From: Defluviicoccus sp. bin129 | GTDB lineage: Bacteria; Pseudomonadota; Alphaproteobacteria; MPNO01 | Length of the DNA stretch: 46,285 nucleotides | NCBI GenBank assembly: GCA_002239065.1 | Contig: MPNO01000036.1 | Coordinates: 1-46,285, forward strand | Direction: 5' to 3' | Shown here: positions 24,419-33,330 of the stretch, in pieces | Numbering within the stretch: the first letter of the stretch is position 1 | Layout of the letters: each line of letters opens with the position of its first letter | Made by a program: the position numbers and the translations under genes | Notes under the pieces: generated by a model | The model's database searches: none | What the model saw: the letters and a program-made list of their open reading frames with translations, nothing else | Told to the model about the DNA's origin: nothing

Positions 24419-25483
24419 ATGCAGACCATGCGGAGCGAGATCGAACCCCGGCGCGGCGTTGCCCGGCCCGGGCAGCCGGTTTCCGACCCGTCCGAGTGGC
24501 GCGGCGGCGAGCTGGCCGCGCGGGACGGGTGGTTCCTGCGCTTCGACGATCGCGAAATCCGCGACCTGATCGCGATGTGCCGCTCGGTAAGGGCGGAGAT
24601 AGGCGAGGATCCAAACGGGCTCGTCGGCATGGCTCCGGCCGCCTTCGATCTCGGCAGGTTCGCCGAACGGATTCCGCATGTCCGGGCCGAGCTGAAGGAC
24701 GGCGCCGGGGTGGTCATGCTGCGCGGCCTGCCGGTCGACGACATGGAGCCGATCGATGCCGCGATCGCGTACTGGGCGATCGGGCGGCAGCTCGGCAGGC
24801 CGATGTCGAACAACCCCCAGGGCGACCTGCTCGGGCATGTGACGGATCTGGGCAAGGACTACCGGGATCCCGCGGTGCGCGGCTACCAGACGCGCGCGGC
24901 GATGGACTATCACTGCGACCAGTGCACCATCGTCGGGCTGCTGTGCCGGCGCACCGCGAAATCGGGGGGCACGTCCAAGATCGCGAGCTCGGTCGCGCTC
25001 TACAACGACCTGCTGGCGCGCCGGCCCGATCTCGTGTCGCTGCTGACCGAGCCCCTGTGCTGGTCCAAGCATGGCGAGGCCGATGCCGGCGAGGCGGGCT
25101 ATTACGAGAGCCCGGTGTTCAATTTCCTGAACGGCTATCTGTGCACCTCGTTCGGTCCGATGCACATCCTCAAGGGCCACGCCTTGCCCGAGACGCCGGA
25201 CCTGACCGAGGCTCAGCTCGAGGCCATTCGCGTGGCGGAGGACCTCGCCGACGAACACCGCTACGAGGTCGATTTCGAAGTCGGCGACATCCAGTTCCTC
25301 AACAACTTCGTCATGCTGCACACCCGCGACGCATACGAGGACTGGCCGGAGACGGAGCGCAAGCGGCTGCTGTGGCGGCTGTGGCTCGCCGATGACGGTT
25401 TGCGGCCGCCCAACGCCTATGCGCTACAGTGGCGCCGCGGCGTCAGGATCTCGAACACGGCGGAACGCATCCGCCTGTCCTGA
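24419..25483 (+). CDS. TauD-like Fe(II)/2-oxoglutarate oxygenase, MarR-controlled
   Basis: This 354-aa enzyme has H165-x-D167 (MDYHCDQCT), distal H301 (NNFVMLHTRDAYED) and R320 (RLLWRLWLA), the facial triad and 2-oxoglutarate arginine of the TauD superfamily. It is longer than classical TauD and carries an N-terminal extension with SEWRGGELAARDGW, seen in a TauD-like branch often found beside transporter genes. The start at 24419 follows GGAGGGGGG. It is first in a likely operon with TRAP D (gap 51 bp to the chosen receptor start). The substrate is unknown. Confidence 0.88.
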   Translation: MQTMRSEIEPRRGVARPGQPVSDPSEWRGGELAARDGWFLRFDDREIRDLIAMCRSVRAEIGEDPNGLVGMAPAAFDLGRFAERIPHVRAELKDGAGVVMLRGLPVDDMEPIDAAIAYWAIGRQLGRPMSNNPQGDLLGHVTDLGKDYRDPAVRGYQTRAAMDYHCDQCTIVGLLCRRTAKSGGTSKIASSVALYNDLLARRPDLVSLLTEPLCWSKHGEADAGEAGYYESPVFNFLNGYLCTSFGPMHILKGHALPETPDLTEAQLEAIRVAEDLADEHRYEVDFEVGDIQFLNNFVMLHTRDAYEDWPETERKRLLWRLWLADDGLRPPNAYALQWRRGVRISNTAERIRLS

Positions 25484-25534
25484 CGGCGCGGTCGCGGGAA
25501 CGATGTCGAATCTCAACGGATGAAGGGGGTCATC

Positions 25535-26548
25535 ATGTCCGGAACGGTCAAATATCTCGCGGTCGGGGCCTTCGTGGCCGCGGCGGCTCTCGCGCCGGTT
25601 TCGGCCCAGGCGGAAACCGTTCGAATCGCCAACTGGGTGCCGTCGGTGCATCACATGACGAACACCCTGGCCGAATGGGCCGCCTCGGCGGAGAAGGCAT
25701 CCGGCGGGAAGCTGACGCTGACGGTGGACAAGACGGCGCTGGCCAAGCCGCCCGGGCAGTACGACCTGGCGGTCAACGGCATCCGCGACATCGCCTGGGG
25801 CGTGCCCGCCTATACCCCGGGCCGCTTCGTCGCGCTGCGTCTCTGGGAGATACCCTTCCTGTCGCCGAGCGCCGTGGTGGGCAGCCAGGCCGCCTGGATG
25901 TGGTACGAGAAGAACGGCCTAATCGAAAAGGAGTTCGCCGACACCCATTTGCTCACGGTGTGGGTCCACGGGCCGGGCATACTCCACACCAAGAAGCGGA
26001 TCGCCACGCTCGAAGACCTGAAGGGGGTGAAGCTGCGGGTCGGCGGCGGCGGCATCTTCCTCGCCAAGCAGCTGGGCGCCGTTCCCGTCGCGATGCCGGC
26101 GACCAAGGCGCATGAAAGCCTGCTCCGCGGAATCACCGCCGGCGCGTTCTTCCCGTTCGAGGCGATCCGGGGGTTCCGCCTCCAGAAGCTGGTGACGCAC
26201 CACCTTCAGGTGCCCGGCGGGCTGTACACGGTTCCCTTCTTCCTGACGATGCACAAGAAGAAATGGGCGTCGCTGGGCAGGAACGCACAGGACGCGCTGA
26301 CCGCGGCGGGAGGCCGCGCCGGCGCCAAGCTGATCGGCAAGCACTGGGACGAGGGCGACAAGATCGGGATGCAGATCGCCCGGGACAACGGCAACACGAT
26401 CGAAGAGATCACGCCCGCCGAATTCAAGAAGTGGTCGGCGAGGACCGACAAGATCGTCGTCGAGTATCTCGCGAAGATGAAGAAGGCCGGCCATGACGGC
26501 GAGGCGCTGCTGGCCGATCTGAAGGCGACGGTCGCCTCGATCAAGTAG
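25535..26548 (+). CDS. TRAP transporter D, periplasmic substrate-binding protein (DctP family)
   Basis: This 337-aa protein has a signal peptide (about residues 1-28, ending VSAQA) and DctP features: ATLEDLKGVKLRVGGGG and MPATKAHESLLRGITAGAFFPFEAI. The ATG at 25535 is chosen because AAGGGGGT lies just before it; an ATG at 25520 is also in frame. It is unlike receptors A-C, so TRAP D probably takes a different ligand. Confidence 0.9.
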   Translation: MSGTVKYLAVGAFVAAAALAPVSAQAETVRIANWVPSVHHMTNTLAEWAASAEKASGGKLTLTVDKTALAKPPGQYDLAVNGIRDIAWGVPAYTPGRFVALRLWEIPFLSPSAVVGSQAAWMWYEKNGLIEKEFADTHLLTVWVHGPGILHTKKRIATLEDLKGVKLRVGGGGIFLAKQLGAVPVAMPATKAHESLLRGITAGAFFPFEAIRGFRLQKLVTHHLQVPGGLYTVPFFLTMHKKKWASLGRNAQDALTAAGGRAGAKLIGKHWDEGDKIGMQIARDNGNTIEEITPAEFKKWSARTDKIVVEYLAKMKKAGHDGEALLADLKATVASIK

Positions 26549-26575
26549 CCGCCGCTCCGCCGTCGCGACGGCTGC

Positions 26576-27124
26576 GTGACCGCGTCCTCGCCGGACCGTT
26601 TCACCGCGCTGGCCGGGCGGGCCTCCTCGCGGCTCGCCTGGCTCAGCGCGGCGACGCTCGCGTCGATGACGCTCCTGACCTTCGTCGACGTGCTGGGCCG
26701 GGAGTTGCTTTCCGCGCCGATCGCGGCCAAGGTCGAGGCGACCGAGCTGATCATGGGGCTGACGGTCTTTCTGGCTATCGGCCTGACCACCTCCCTGCGC
26801 GGCCACACCCGCGTCGACATCGTCATCTCCCATCTGCCGCCGCGTTGGCAGGCGGCGTTCGAAGGCGTCACCTATGCGGTGTCGCTGGTTTTCGTGGCGT
26901 TGATCTGCTGGCGCCTCGGCGAGCTGGCGGTCGTCCAGCGGAACAACGGCAATCTGACCCAGATCTGGGAAATACCGCTATGGCCGGTGACCGCGGTCAT
27001 GATGCTGTGCGCGCTCGTGATGCTTGCCGCGCTGACGATCCAGTGGTTCCAGGCGATCCGGATCGCCGCCGGGGCGGCGGCCGCGGGCGACGCCGATCCT
27101 CCGGCCGCGCTCGGCGCCGGCTGA
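26576..27124 (+). CDS. TRAP transporter D, small membrane subunit (DctQ family)
   Basis: This 182-aa protein has four membrane helices, and TTSLRGHTRVDIVISHLPPRWQ matches the conserved DctQ loop. It starts with GTG at 26576, 27 bp after the receptor gene. The C-terminal tail is Ala/Gly-rich and probably cytoplasmic and disordered. Confidence 0.87.
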   Translation: MTASSPDRFTALAGRASSRLAWLSAATLASMTLLTFVDVLGRELLSAPIAAKVEATELIMGLTVFLAIGLTTSLRGHTRVDIVISHLPPRWQAAFEGVTYAVSLVFVALICWRLGELAVVQRNNGNLTQIWEIPLWPVTAVMMLCALVMLAALTIQWFQAIRIAAGAAAAGDADPPAALGAG

Positions 27125-27145
27125 GCCCGAGCCCGCCCGCCCGCG

Positions 27146-28645
27146 ATGGATCCGATCGTCCTGAACCTCGTCGGCCTCGCCGCGATGTTCGTGCTGCTCG
27201 CCATGGGCATGCCGATCGGGTTTGCGATGGGCGCTGTGGGCACGGCGGGAGCGGTGCTGCTGATCGGCGCCGAACCGTCGCTCTCCCTGCTCGGCCTCAC
27301 CGTCTACGAGACGGTGATCACCAACGAGCTGAGTGTCGTCCCGCTATTCGTGCTGATGGGCTTCTTCGCCACCGGCTCGGGGCTGTCCGCGGACCTCTAC
27401 CGGTCGTGCAACGCCTGGCTCGGGCACCGGCGCGGCGGGCTGGCGCTGGCGACCATCGGCGGCTGCGGGGCATTCGCCGCGATCTGCGGGTCGAGCCTCG
27501 CGACCGCGGCGACGATGAGCCAGGTCGCGCTGCCCGAGATGCGCCGCTACCGCTACGACGAGCGGCTGGCGACCGGCGCGATCGCCGCCGGCGGCACCAT
27601 CGGCATCCTGATCCCGCCGAGCGTCATCCTGGTGCTGTACGGCATCCTGACCGAGTCCGATATCGGCCAGCTCTTCGCCGCCGGCATCGTCCCCGGCATC
27701 CTGACCGTCGTCGTCTTCATGGCGACGGTGTCGATCATCGCGCACCGCAACCCGGAGATGGGACCGCCCGGGGCGCGGGCCTCGACGCGCCGGAAACTGG
27801 CCGCGATCAAGGATGTGTGGGCGACCATCGTCCTGTTCGTCCTGGTGATCGGCGGAATCTACACCGGCGCGTTCACGCCGACCGAAGCCGCCGGCATCGG
27901 CGCCGTGGGCGCCTTCGATCTCGCGGTCAACACCTGGACCCGCGACGCGCCGCCACGGCGCCGGCGGTTGCTGCGGGCGGCCAACCTGCTGCTGGTGGCG
28001 TCGCTCCTGGTGCTGCTCGCCGCCGTCGCCGTCAACCTGGCGACCGGCGCCGAGGCCGCGGGCTGGCCCGGCTGGGTCGGGTACCTCGCCTATGCCGGCC
28101 TCGTCGCCGCCCATGTCGTCTATGTCTGGCTCGGGCTGTTCGCCGGGAAGAAGCTGGGCTCCTGCCTGCTCGAGACGACCAAAACCACGGCGATGATCTT
28201 CACCATCCTGATCGGCGCGATTCTCCTGAACAAGTTCCTCACCCTGGGCGGGCTCGCCGACGCGCTCGGCAGCTGGGTCGAGGGGCTGGGCACGGGACCG
28301 CTGGTGACGATCGCGGTCATACTCCTGATCTACCTGCTGCTCGGTTGCGCGCTCGACGCGCTCGCGATGATCCTGCTGACCATCCCGATCTTCTTTCCCA
28401 TCGTGCTGCAGCTCGGGTTCGACCCGATCTGGTTCGGCGTCATCGTCGTCATGGTGGTCGAGCTCGGGCTGATCACCCCGCCGGTCGGCATGAACGTCTT
28501 TATCATCAAGGGCATGGCGCCCGACGTGCCGCTGTCCCGAATCTACTCCGGCGTCCTGCCGTTCGTGGTCGCGGAAGTGCTGCTGATCGCGATCCTGGTC
28601 GCGTTTCCCGGGCTTGCGACATGGCTCCCGGGGACGATGGGATAG
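27146..28645 (+). CDS. TRAP transporter D, large permease subunit (DctM family) with extra segment
   Basis: This 499-aa permease is about 55-60 residues longer than the A, B and C subunits. The family core is clear (VVPLFVLMGFFATGSG, GTIGILIPPSVILVLYG, GAFTPTEAAGIGAVGAF, ELGLITPPVGMNVFIIKG). The extra part is at about residues 263-335: a basic stretch (APPRRRRLLRAAN) and two added hydrophobic helices before LLETTKTTAMIF. It begins 21 bp after the small subunit, and the FAD-protein gene follows after 25 bp. Confidence 0.92.
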   Translation: MDPIVLNLVGLAAMFVLLAMGMPIGFAMGAVGTAGAVLLIGAEPSLSLLGLTVYETVITNELSVVPLFVLMGFFATGSGLSADLYRSCNAWLGHRRGGLALATIGGCGAFAAICGSSLATAATMSQVALPEMRRYRYDERLATGAIAAGGTIGILIPPSVILVLYGILTESDIGQLFAAGIVPGILTVVVFMATVSIIAHRNPEMGPPGARASTRRKLAAIKDVWATIVLFVLVIGGIYTGAFTPTEAAGIGAVGAFDLAVNTWTRDAPPRRRRLLRAANLLLVASLLVLLAAVAVNLATGAEAAGWPGWVGYLAYAGLVAAHVVYVWLGLFAGKKLGSCLLETTKTTAMIFTILIGAILLNKFLTLGGLADALGSWVEGLGTGPLVTIAVILLIYLLLGCALDALAMILLTIPIFFPIVLQLGFDPIWFGVIVVMVVELGLITPPVGMNVFIIKGMAPDVPLSRIYSGVLPFVVAEVLLIAILVAFPGLATWLPGTMG

Positions 28646-28670
28646 CCGGCGCCGCCAGGGCGGGTCTCCG

Positions 28671-30107
28671 GTGACGGCGGTCGATGTCGCCATCGTCGGC
28701 GGCGGGTTCACCGGCGCGGTGTTCGCGATCCACCTGTCGCGCATGGCCGAACGGCCGCTCGACATCGCGATCGTCGAGCCGCGCGGCGAGCCGGGAGGCG
28801 GTCTCGCCTACGACACCGACGATCCCGACCATCGGCTCAACGCGCCGCTGGAGGTGCATCTCGTCTATCCCGACGCGCCGGACCACCTGCGGGGCTGGCA
28901 TGCCGCGCAGGCCGGCCCGGCGCGCGATCCCGAGGCGCTTGCCGCGGACGGCAATGTCTACATGCGGCGGGGCGATTTCGGGCGCTATGTCGGAGAGCAG
29001 CTGCGCGCGCATGTCGACGGCAACCAATCGGGCTCGGCGATCCGGCATGTCCGGTCGCGGGTTCTCGCCGCGCGGCGGACGTCGCGCGGCTACCGGCTGA
29101 GCCTGGAGGGCGGGCGGGAGCTGTCGGCCGGGCTGACGGTGCTCGCCACCGGCTTCGACCGCCCGCACGCGCCGCCGCCCTTCGACGGCGCGGTCTCCGG
29201 TCGTCCGGGCTTTCTCGCCGACCCGTGGGACAGCGACCGGCTGCGCGGCATTCCCGCCAACGCCAGGGTCCTGCTGCTCGGCATGGCGCAGACCGCCTCC
29301 GACGCGATCGCCGTCCTGTTGCGGTCGGGGCATCGCGGGCCCATCGCGGCGGTCTCGCGCCGCGGCCTGCGGACCCGGCGGCGGCCGGGGGCGGTTTCCG
29401 GTTCTCCCCCCGATCTCGTGGACCGCGTCGTCCGGCCGGTTTCCCTGTTCGCGGCAGCGCATGGCCGCCACGCCAGCGTGCGCGGCCTGTTGCGGACGCT
29501 GCGCTCGGAGGCGCGCCGGGCCGAAGCCGCCGGCGGCAGCTGGCTGGAGCCGTTCGGCGATCTCAGGGACTCGGTGTGGGATCTCTGGCCGGCCCTGCCG
29601 CTGGCGGAGAAGCGCCGGTTCCTGCGCCACTTGCGGGTCTGGTACGACGTCCACCGCTTCCAGCTCCCGCCCCAGATCGAGGCCCGCATCGCCGAGGCCG
29701 AGGCCACCGGGCAGGTCTCGTTCGAGGCGGATTCCTGCGTATCCGTGGCGCGCGACGGCGAGGCGCTGTCCGTTACCCTGCGAAGCAGGGGCGGCGGCGA
29801 ACGCCGCCGGGAAACCTTCGACGCGATCGTGAACTGCACCGGGCCGGGCATGCGGCCGGAGCGGTCGACGAACCCCCTGGTGAGGACGCTGACGGCGCGC
29901 GGATACGCGGCGCCCCATCCGGCCGGCGTCGGCTTCAGGGTCGACGGGGAATGCCGCGCGATCGGCGCCGGCGGGCGGGCGGACCCGCATTTGAGGATCG
30001 TCGGACCGCTGACCTACGGCGCGTTCGCCGACCAGCAGGGCGCGTCGTTCATCGCGCTGCGGCTGTATCGGATCATCCCCGGCATCGCCGCCTCGCTTCG
30101 CCGCTAG
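28671..30107 (+). CDS. FAD/NAD(P)-binding oxidoreductase (COG4529-like)
   Basis: This 478-aa protein starts with a Rossmann motif (VDVAIVGGGFTGAVFAIHLSR), then EPRGEPGGGLAYDTDDPDHRLNAP, a second nucleotide-binding stretch (VLLLGMAQTASDAIAVLLRSG) and a C-terminal IVNCTGPGMRPE. This order fits the FAD_NAD_binding_9 / COG4529 group, whose reactions are mostly unknown. The GTG at 28671 is chosen because it directly precedes the Rossmann strand, 25 bp after TRAP D. It is probably part of the MarR-controlled operon and could oxidise the imported compound. Confidence 0.82.
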   Translation: MTAVDVAIVGGGFTGAVFAIHLSRMAERPLDIAIVEPRGEPGGGLAYDTDDPDHRLNAPLEVHLVYPDAPDHLRGWHAAQAGPARDPEALAADGNVYMRRGDFGRYVGEQLRAHVDGNQSGSAIRHVRSRVLAARRTSRGYRLSLEGGRELSAGLTVLATGFDRPHAPPPFDGAVSGRPGFLADPWDSDRLRGIPANARVLLLGMAQTASDAIAVLLRSGHRGPIAAVSRRGLRTRRRPGAVSGSPPDLVDRVVRPVSLFAAAHGRHASVRGLLRTLRSEARRAEAAGGSWLEPFGDLRDSVWDLWPALPLAEKRRFLRHLRVWYDVHRFQLPPQIEARIAEAEATGQVSFEADSCVSVARDGEALSVTLRSRGGGERRRETFDAIVNCTGPGMRPERSTNPLVRTLTARGYAAPHPAGVGFRVDGECRAIGAGGRADPHLRIVGPLTYGAFADQQGASFIALRLYRIIPGIAASLRR

Positions 30108-30191
30108 GGTCGTGTCGTCCGATGGCGCCCCGATGTCCTCGAACCCGACAGGCTGCTAGGCTGCCGCGATTCGAACGAGGAGAAGCGAGCC

Positions 30192-30536
30192 ATGACCATC
30201 GACAGGATAAAGCCCGGCGCGTGGAACGCGCGCGCGGTCGTGCATGGCGGGCTGGCCTATCTCTCGGGCATCGTCGCCCAGGACAAGACGCTCGACGTCA
30301 AGGGCCAGACCGCGCAGGTGCTGGCGCAGATCGACGGCTTTCTCGCCGACGCGGGCACCGACAAGTCGCGCATCCTGTCCGCCACGGTCTATATGGCCGA
30401 CCTGTCGCAGAAGGATGCGATGAACGAGGTCTGGATGGCCTGGCTCGACCCCGCCTGCCTGCCCGCGCGCGCCGCGGTCGGCGTCGCGCTGACGCCCGGC
30501 ACGGAGGTCGAGATCATGCTCGTGGCCGCGGTTTGA
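30192..30536 (+). CDS. RidA/YjgF-family protein
   Basis: This 114-aa protein has the RidA pattern: GGLAYLSGIVAQDKTLDVKGQTAQVLAQIDGFLADAG and the C-terminal LPARAAVGVALTPGTEVEIMLVAAV. The arginine of PARAAV is the carboxylate-binding residue of deaminating members. RidA enzymes hydrolyse reactive enamines and imines, often beside amine-oxidising flavoproteins. Here it follows an FAD protein (84-bp gap), which fits imine clean-up. The ATG at 30192 follows GAGGAGAAG. Confidence 0.88.
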   Translation: MTIDRIKPGAWNARAVVHGGLAYLSGIVAQDKTLDVKGQTAQVLAQIDGFLADAGTDKSRILSATVYMADLSQKDAMNEVWMAWLDPACLPARAAVGVALTPGTEVEIMLVAAV

Positions 30537-30600
30537 GTCCCTGGCGCCACGCCCGAATCGCGGTAAGCTCGTGCATCGTCCAGACGGAACGGAGGGTCCG

Positions 30601-31011
30601 ATGTCGGATTTCAAGCAAAAGCTGGTGATCAGCCACGCCGATGGCGCGGTCTATGGAAAGGACGGTATCCGCGATCAGTTCGTCTACCGGCAGTTCGGCG
30701 TCGAGGAAGCGACCGGCGGCAAGTACGGCGCGCATCTGATCCGCGGCGGCGACGGCCCCCCGCCGATCGAAGCCCATCTTCACACCGACATCGATTTCCT
30801 GATCGTCTACGTCGTCAGCGGCTGGGTGACGTTCTGGTACGAGGGGCACGGCGAGGAAACGCTCAGGGCGGGGTCGGTCCACATGCTGCCGCCCGAGATC
30901 AAGCACTCGGTGGTCGCCTGGTCCGACGACCTCGAAATGCTCGAGATCACCTCGCCGGCCGAATACGGCACCCGCGAACTGACGGCCGCGGAGATGGAAG
31001 CGGCCGCCTGA
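30601..31011 (+). CDS. Small cupin-domain protein
   Basis: This 136-aa single-barrel cupin has metal-type residues H59 and H61 (EAHLHTDIDFLIVY) and a late H101 (PPEIKHSVVAW). It may be an oxygenase, isomerase or sensor. It starts at 30601 after GGAGGGTCCG, 64 bp downstream of ridA, and may end the MarR-controlled operon. It is convergent with the bicupin gene (18-bp gap). Confidence 0.82.
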   Translation: MSDFKQKLVISHADGAVYGKDGIRDQFVYRQFGVEEATGGKYGAHLIRGGDGPPPIEAHLHTDIDFLIVYVVSGWVTFWYEGHGEETLRAGSVHMLPPEIKHSVVAWSDDLEMLEITSPAEYGTRELTAAEMEAAA

Positions 31012-31029
31012 GCGCGGCCCTTCGGCGTC

Positions 31030-32109
31030 TCAAGCCTGCGGGAGGTGGCCGTCGGGATGGGGCATCTCGTGGTAGATGCCGAGCGACTTCATGGCCGGGA
31101 AGTCGTGGATCGAGAACAGGATCGCGGGCTCGCCGTTCGAATTGCCATGCTCGTGCCAGAACCAGGTCGGGACCACGAACAAATCGCCCTCGGCCCAATC
31201 GAACCGGCGGTCCCCGACCATGCTGTGACCCTCTCCCTCGAAGACGTAGTAAACCGCGCTGCTGGCGTGCCGATGAGCCCGGGTCCGGACACCGGGCCGG
31301 ATCATCTGGACGTAGCAGGTGAAGGTGGGGTAGAGCGACTTGCCGGTCGCCGGATTGACGTATTCGAGGATCACGTCGTCGAACGGGCTGACCTCGGTCT
31401 CGGCCAGGCGGCAGAGCGCCTCATGGGTCGACGCCCAGCGGTAGTGGATCAGCCCCACGCGGTGCGAGGTGCCGTCGCTGTCCCACATCGGCTTCAGCCC
31501 GGCCGCGCTGTAGCGCTTCTCCGAAAGCCCCGCCGCCGATCCCGATAGCCGGGTCTCGTCCGACAGCTGATAGCCGACATACTCGCCCACGGTTTCGAGA
31601 TAGCCCATCGCGTCGAGATACTGGACCAGCGGCAGGTCGAGCGCATCGAGCCACACGCCGGCTTCGTTGCCTTCGCCGCCATAGTCGTGCCACTCGCCGC
31701 CCGGCGTCACGATCAGGTCGCCGGGCTCCATGACGCACTTGTCGTTCTCGACCGTCGTGTAGGCGCCGCTTCCCTTGAGGAAGAAACGGATCGCGTTTGC
31801 CGTATGCCGATGCGGCACGGCGATCTCGTTGGGCAGGATCTGCTGGACCGAGACCGAGAGCGACTGGGTCGCGTATTTCCAGCCCGGCGTCCCGGGGTTG
31901 GCAAGCCGCAGCATGCGCCGCTCGCCCAGCGCCATGCCCGCCGCCTTTTCGGTCAGGCGCTCGATCTCGGCCGCTTTCCAGTGATGCGCTTGAATGAGGT
32001 GTTTCTTCGGCCGGACGATCGGTTGCCCCGCCGAGCCCGGAAAGTCGAGCGCCGCGCCGTACACTTCGGCGAGGAAATCGTCCTCCGTCGTCGTTCGCCG
32101 CCGCGCCAT
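31030..32109 (-). CDS. Gentisate 1,2-dioxygenase-like bicupin, both metal sites present
   Basis: This 359-aa protein has two cupin barrels. Domain 1 has H100 and H102 (VPHRHTANA) and H141 (GEWHDYG). Domain 2 has H279 and H281 (RAHRHASSA) and H319 and H321 (FWHEHGN). It is related to gentisate, salicylate and hydroxynaphthoate ring-cleaving dioxygenases. Unlike the bicupin at 6607-7614, both sites look able to bind metal. The start at 32109 follows GGAGGGTGGGGAG. The substrate is unknown. Confidence 0.85.
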   Translation of the reverse strand: MARRRTTTEDDFLAEVYGAALDFPGSAGQPIVRPKKHLIQAHHWKAAEIERLTEKAAGMALGERRMLRLANPGTPGWKYATQSLSVSVQQILPNEIAVPHRHTANAIRFFLKGSGAYTTVENDKCVMEPGDLIVTPGGEWHDYGGEGNEAGVWLDALDLPLVQYLDAMGYLETVGEYVGYQLSDETRLSGSAAGLSEKRYSAAGLKPMWDSDGTSHRVGLIHYRWASTHEALCRLAETEVSPFDDVILEYVNPATGKSLYPTFTCYVQMIRPGVRTRAHRHASSAVYYVFEGEGHSMVGDRRFDWAEGDLFVVPTWFWHEHGNSNGEPAILFSIHDFPAMKSLGIYHEMPHPDGHLPQA

Positions 32110-32140
32110 GTCCCGCTCCCCACCCTCCGGTCCGGGTCGA

Positions 32141-32170
32141 ATGTTAGTGCACGGACGGTTTCACCGCCAA
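32141..32170 (-). promoter_or_regulatory. Candidate promoter for the second bicupin gene
   Basis: On the minus strand TTGGCG (32170-32165), an 18-bp spacer and TAACAT (32146-32141) lie 31 bp before the start at 32109. Confidence 0.4.
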
Positions 32171-32202
32171 GCCGGATGGCCGGCGGCCGGGAGAACGCGG
32201 GC

Positions 32203-33312
32203 TCAGTCGCCGTCGAAGATGGTCTCCGGGAGCAGCGCCGAGACGACATAGTTCGGCACGTCCACCACGTTGGAGATCCTGAGGTCGACGGCGACGCTGC
32301 AGATCACATAGGCCTGCTCGCGGCTGAAGCCGCGCTCCTGGAGAAGCTCCATCATGTTGAGCACCGCGTTGCGGCAGGCGAGCGTCAGGTTCTCGCCGTC
32401 GTTCTCGCCGTCCTCGGCGATCGGCATGCCCATGACGCCGAGAAAGCGCCGCGGCACCGCGATTTCGGGATCGGCGAAATAGCGGTCGTGGCTGAACACC
32501 GGCGCGGTGAACTTGCGCGATGCCGCGAGCCCCTTGTACAGCTTGAAGCGGACCGCCACCGTCGCCCCCATCTCCACGGCGGTCACCGAAACCTCGCCGT
32601 CGCCCTGGGCGAAATGCCCGTCGCCGGTCGAGAACAACGCGCCGGGGACGAACACCGGCAGGACCAGCTTCGCGCCCCTGGTCAGCTGCTTGACGTCGAA
32701 ATTGCCGCCGTTCTCGCGCGGTGGCTGGGTGCGCAGGCCCTGAAGCCCGCAGGCGCCCTGCGGAACCGCGCCCTGCAGGCGCGGCGGCGCGACGGCGCCG
32801 CCGCGGTCGGCCAGCCGTTGCTCGCGTTCGGTCCATTCCCTCAGCTTTTCGGCCGACGGCGCGACGCCCGAGATCCCCATGAAGGGCGCGCCCGGGATCC
32901 GGACGCCGGGAATCTGCGGCGAGGTCGCCCAGCCGTCGCCGAGCGTCCAGTGGACGAGAAACGGTTCGGTCATGATGTCGCGCAGGAAACCGAGCCCGGG
33001 CAGGATCGCGCTGAACGCGGTCGCCTGCGGCACGATGTCGAGGAACTCGATCTCCAGCGCGTCGCCCGGTTCCGCGCCCTTGACCGCGACCGGACCGGTC
33101 AGCGGGTGAACGGCGCCGACCTCGAACCCGGCGAAATCCTCTTCCGTGGTCTCCGGCGCGATCTGGCCGTCGACCGCGTCGCGGGTCTCGATGACCACCT
33201 CTTCGCCCTCGCCGACCTCCAGCACCGGCTCGATGTCGGGGTGGTAGCGGTTGTGCCCGACATGCGGCTCCGCCGAGAGCGGCTTGCTCCGGTCGATACG
33301 GATCTCATGCAT
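32203..33312 (-). CDS. Acetamidase/formamidase family protein (FmdA/AmdA)
   Basis: This 369-aa protein matches the acetamidase/formamidase family: HNRYHPDIEPVLEVGEGEEVVIETRDAVDGQI at the N-terminus, HPLTGPVAVKGAEPGDALEI, and VLPVFVPGALFSTGDGHFAQGDGE near the middle. Members hydrolyse short amides to acid and ammonia. It lies 18 bp after a small cupin gene and is probably co-transcribed with it. Together with the amidase at 21513 it suggests that amide nitrogen is released in this region. Confidence 0.9.
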   Translation of the reverse strand: MHEIRIDRSKPLSAEPHVGHNRYHPDIEPVLEVGEGEEVVIETRDAVDGQIAPETTEEDFAGFEVGAVHPLTGPVAVKGAEPGDALEIEFLDIVPQATAFSAILPGLGFLRDIMTEPFLVHWTLGDGWATSPQIPGVRIPGAPFMGISGVAPSAEKLREWTEREQRLADRGGAVAPPRLQGAVPQGACGLQGLRTQPPRENGGNFDVKQLTRGAKLVLPVFVPGALFSTGDGHFAQGDGEVSVTAVEMGATVAVRFKLYKGLAASRKFTAPVFSHDRYFADPEIAVPRRFLGVMGMPIAEDGENDGENLTLACRNAVLNMMELLQERGFSREQAYVICSVAVDLRISNVVDVPNYVVSALLPETIFDGD

Positions 33313-33330
33313 GGCAACGCCCCTCCGGGC

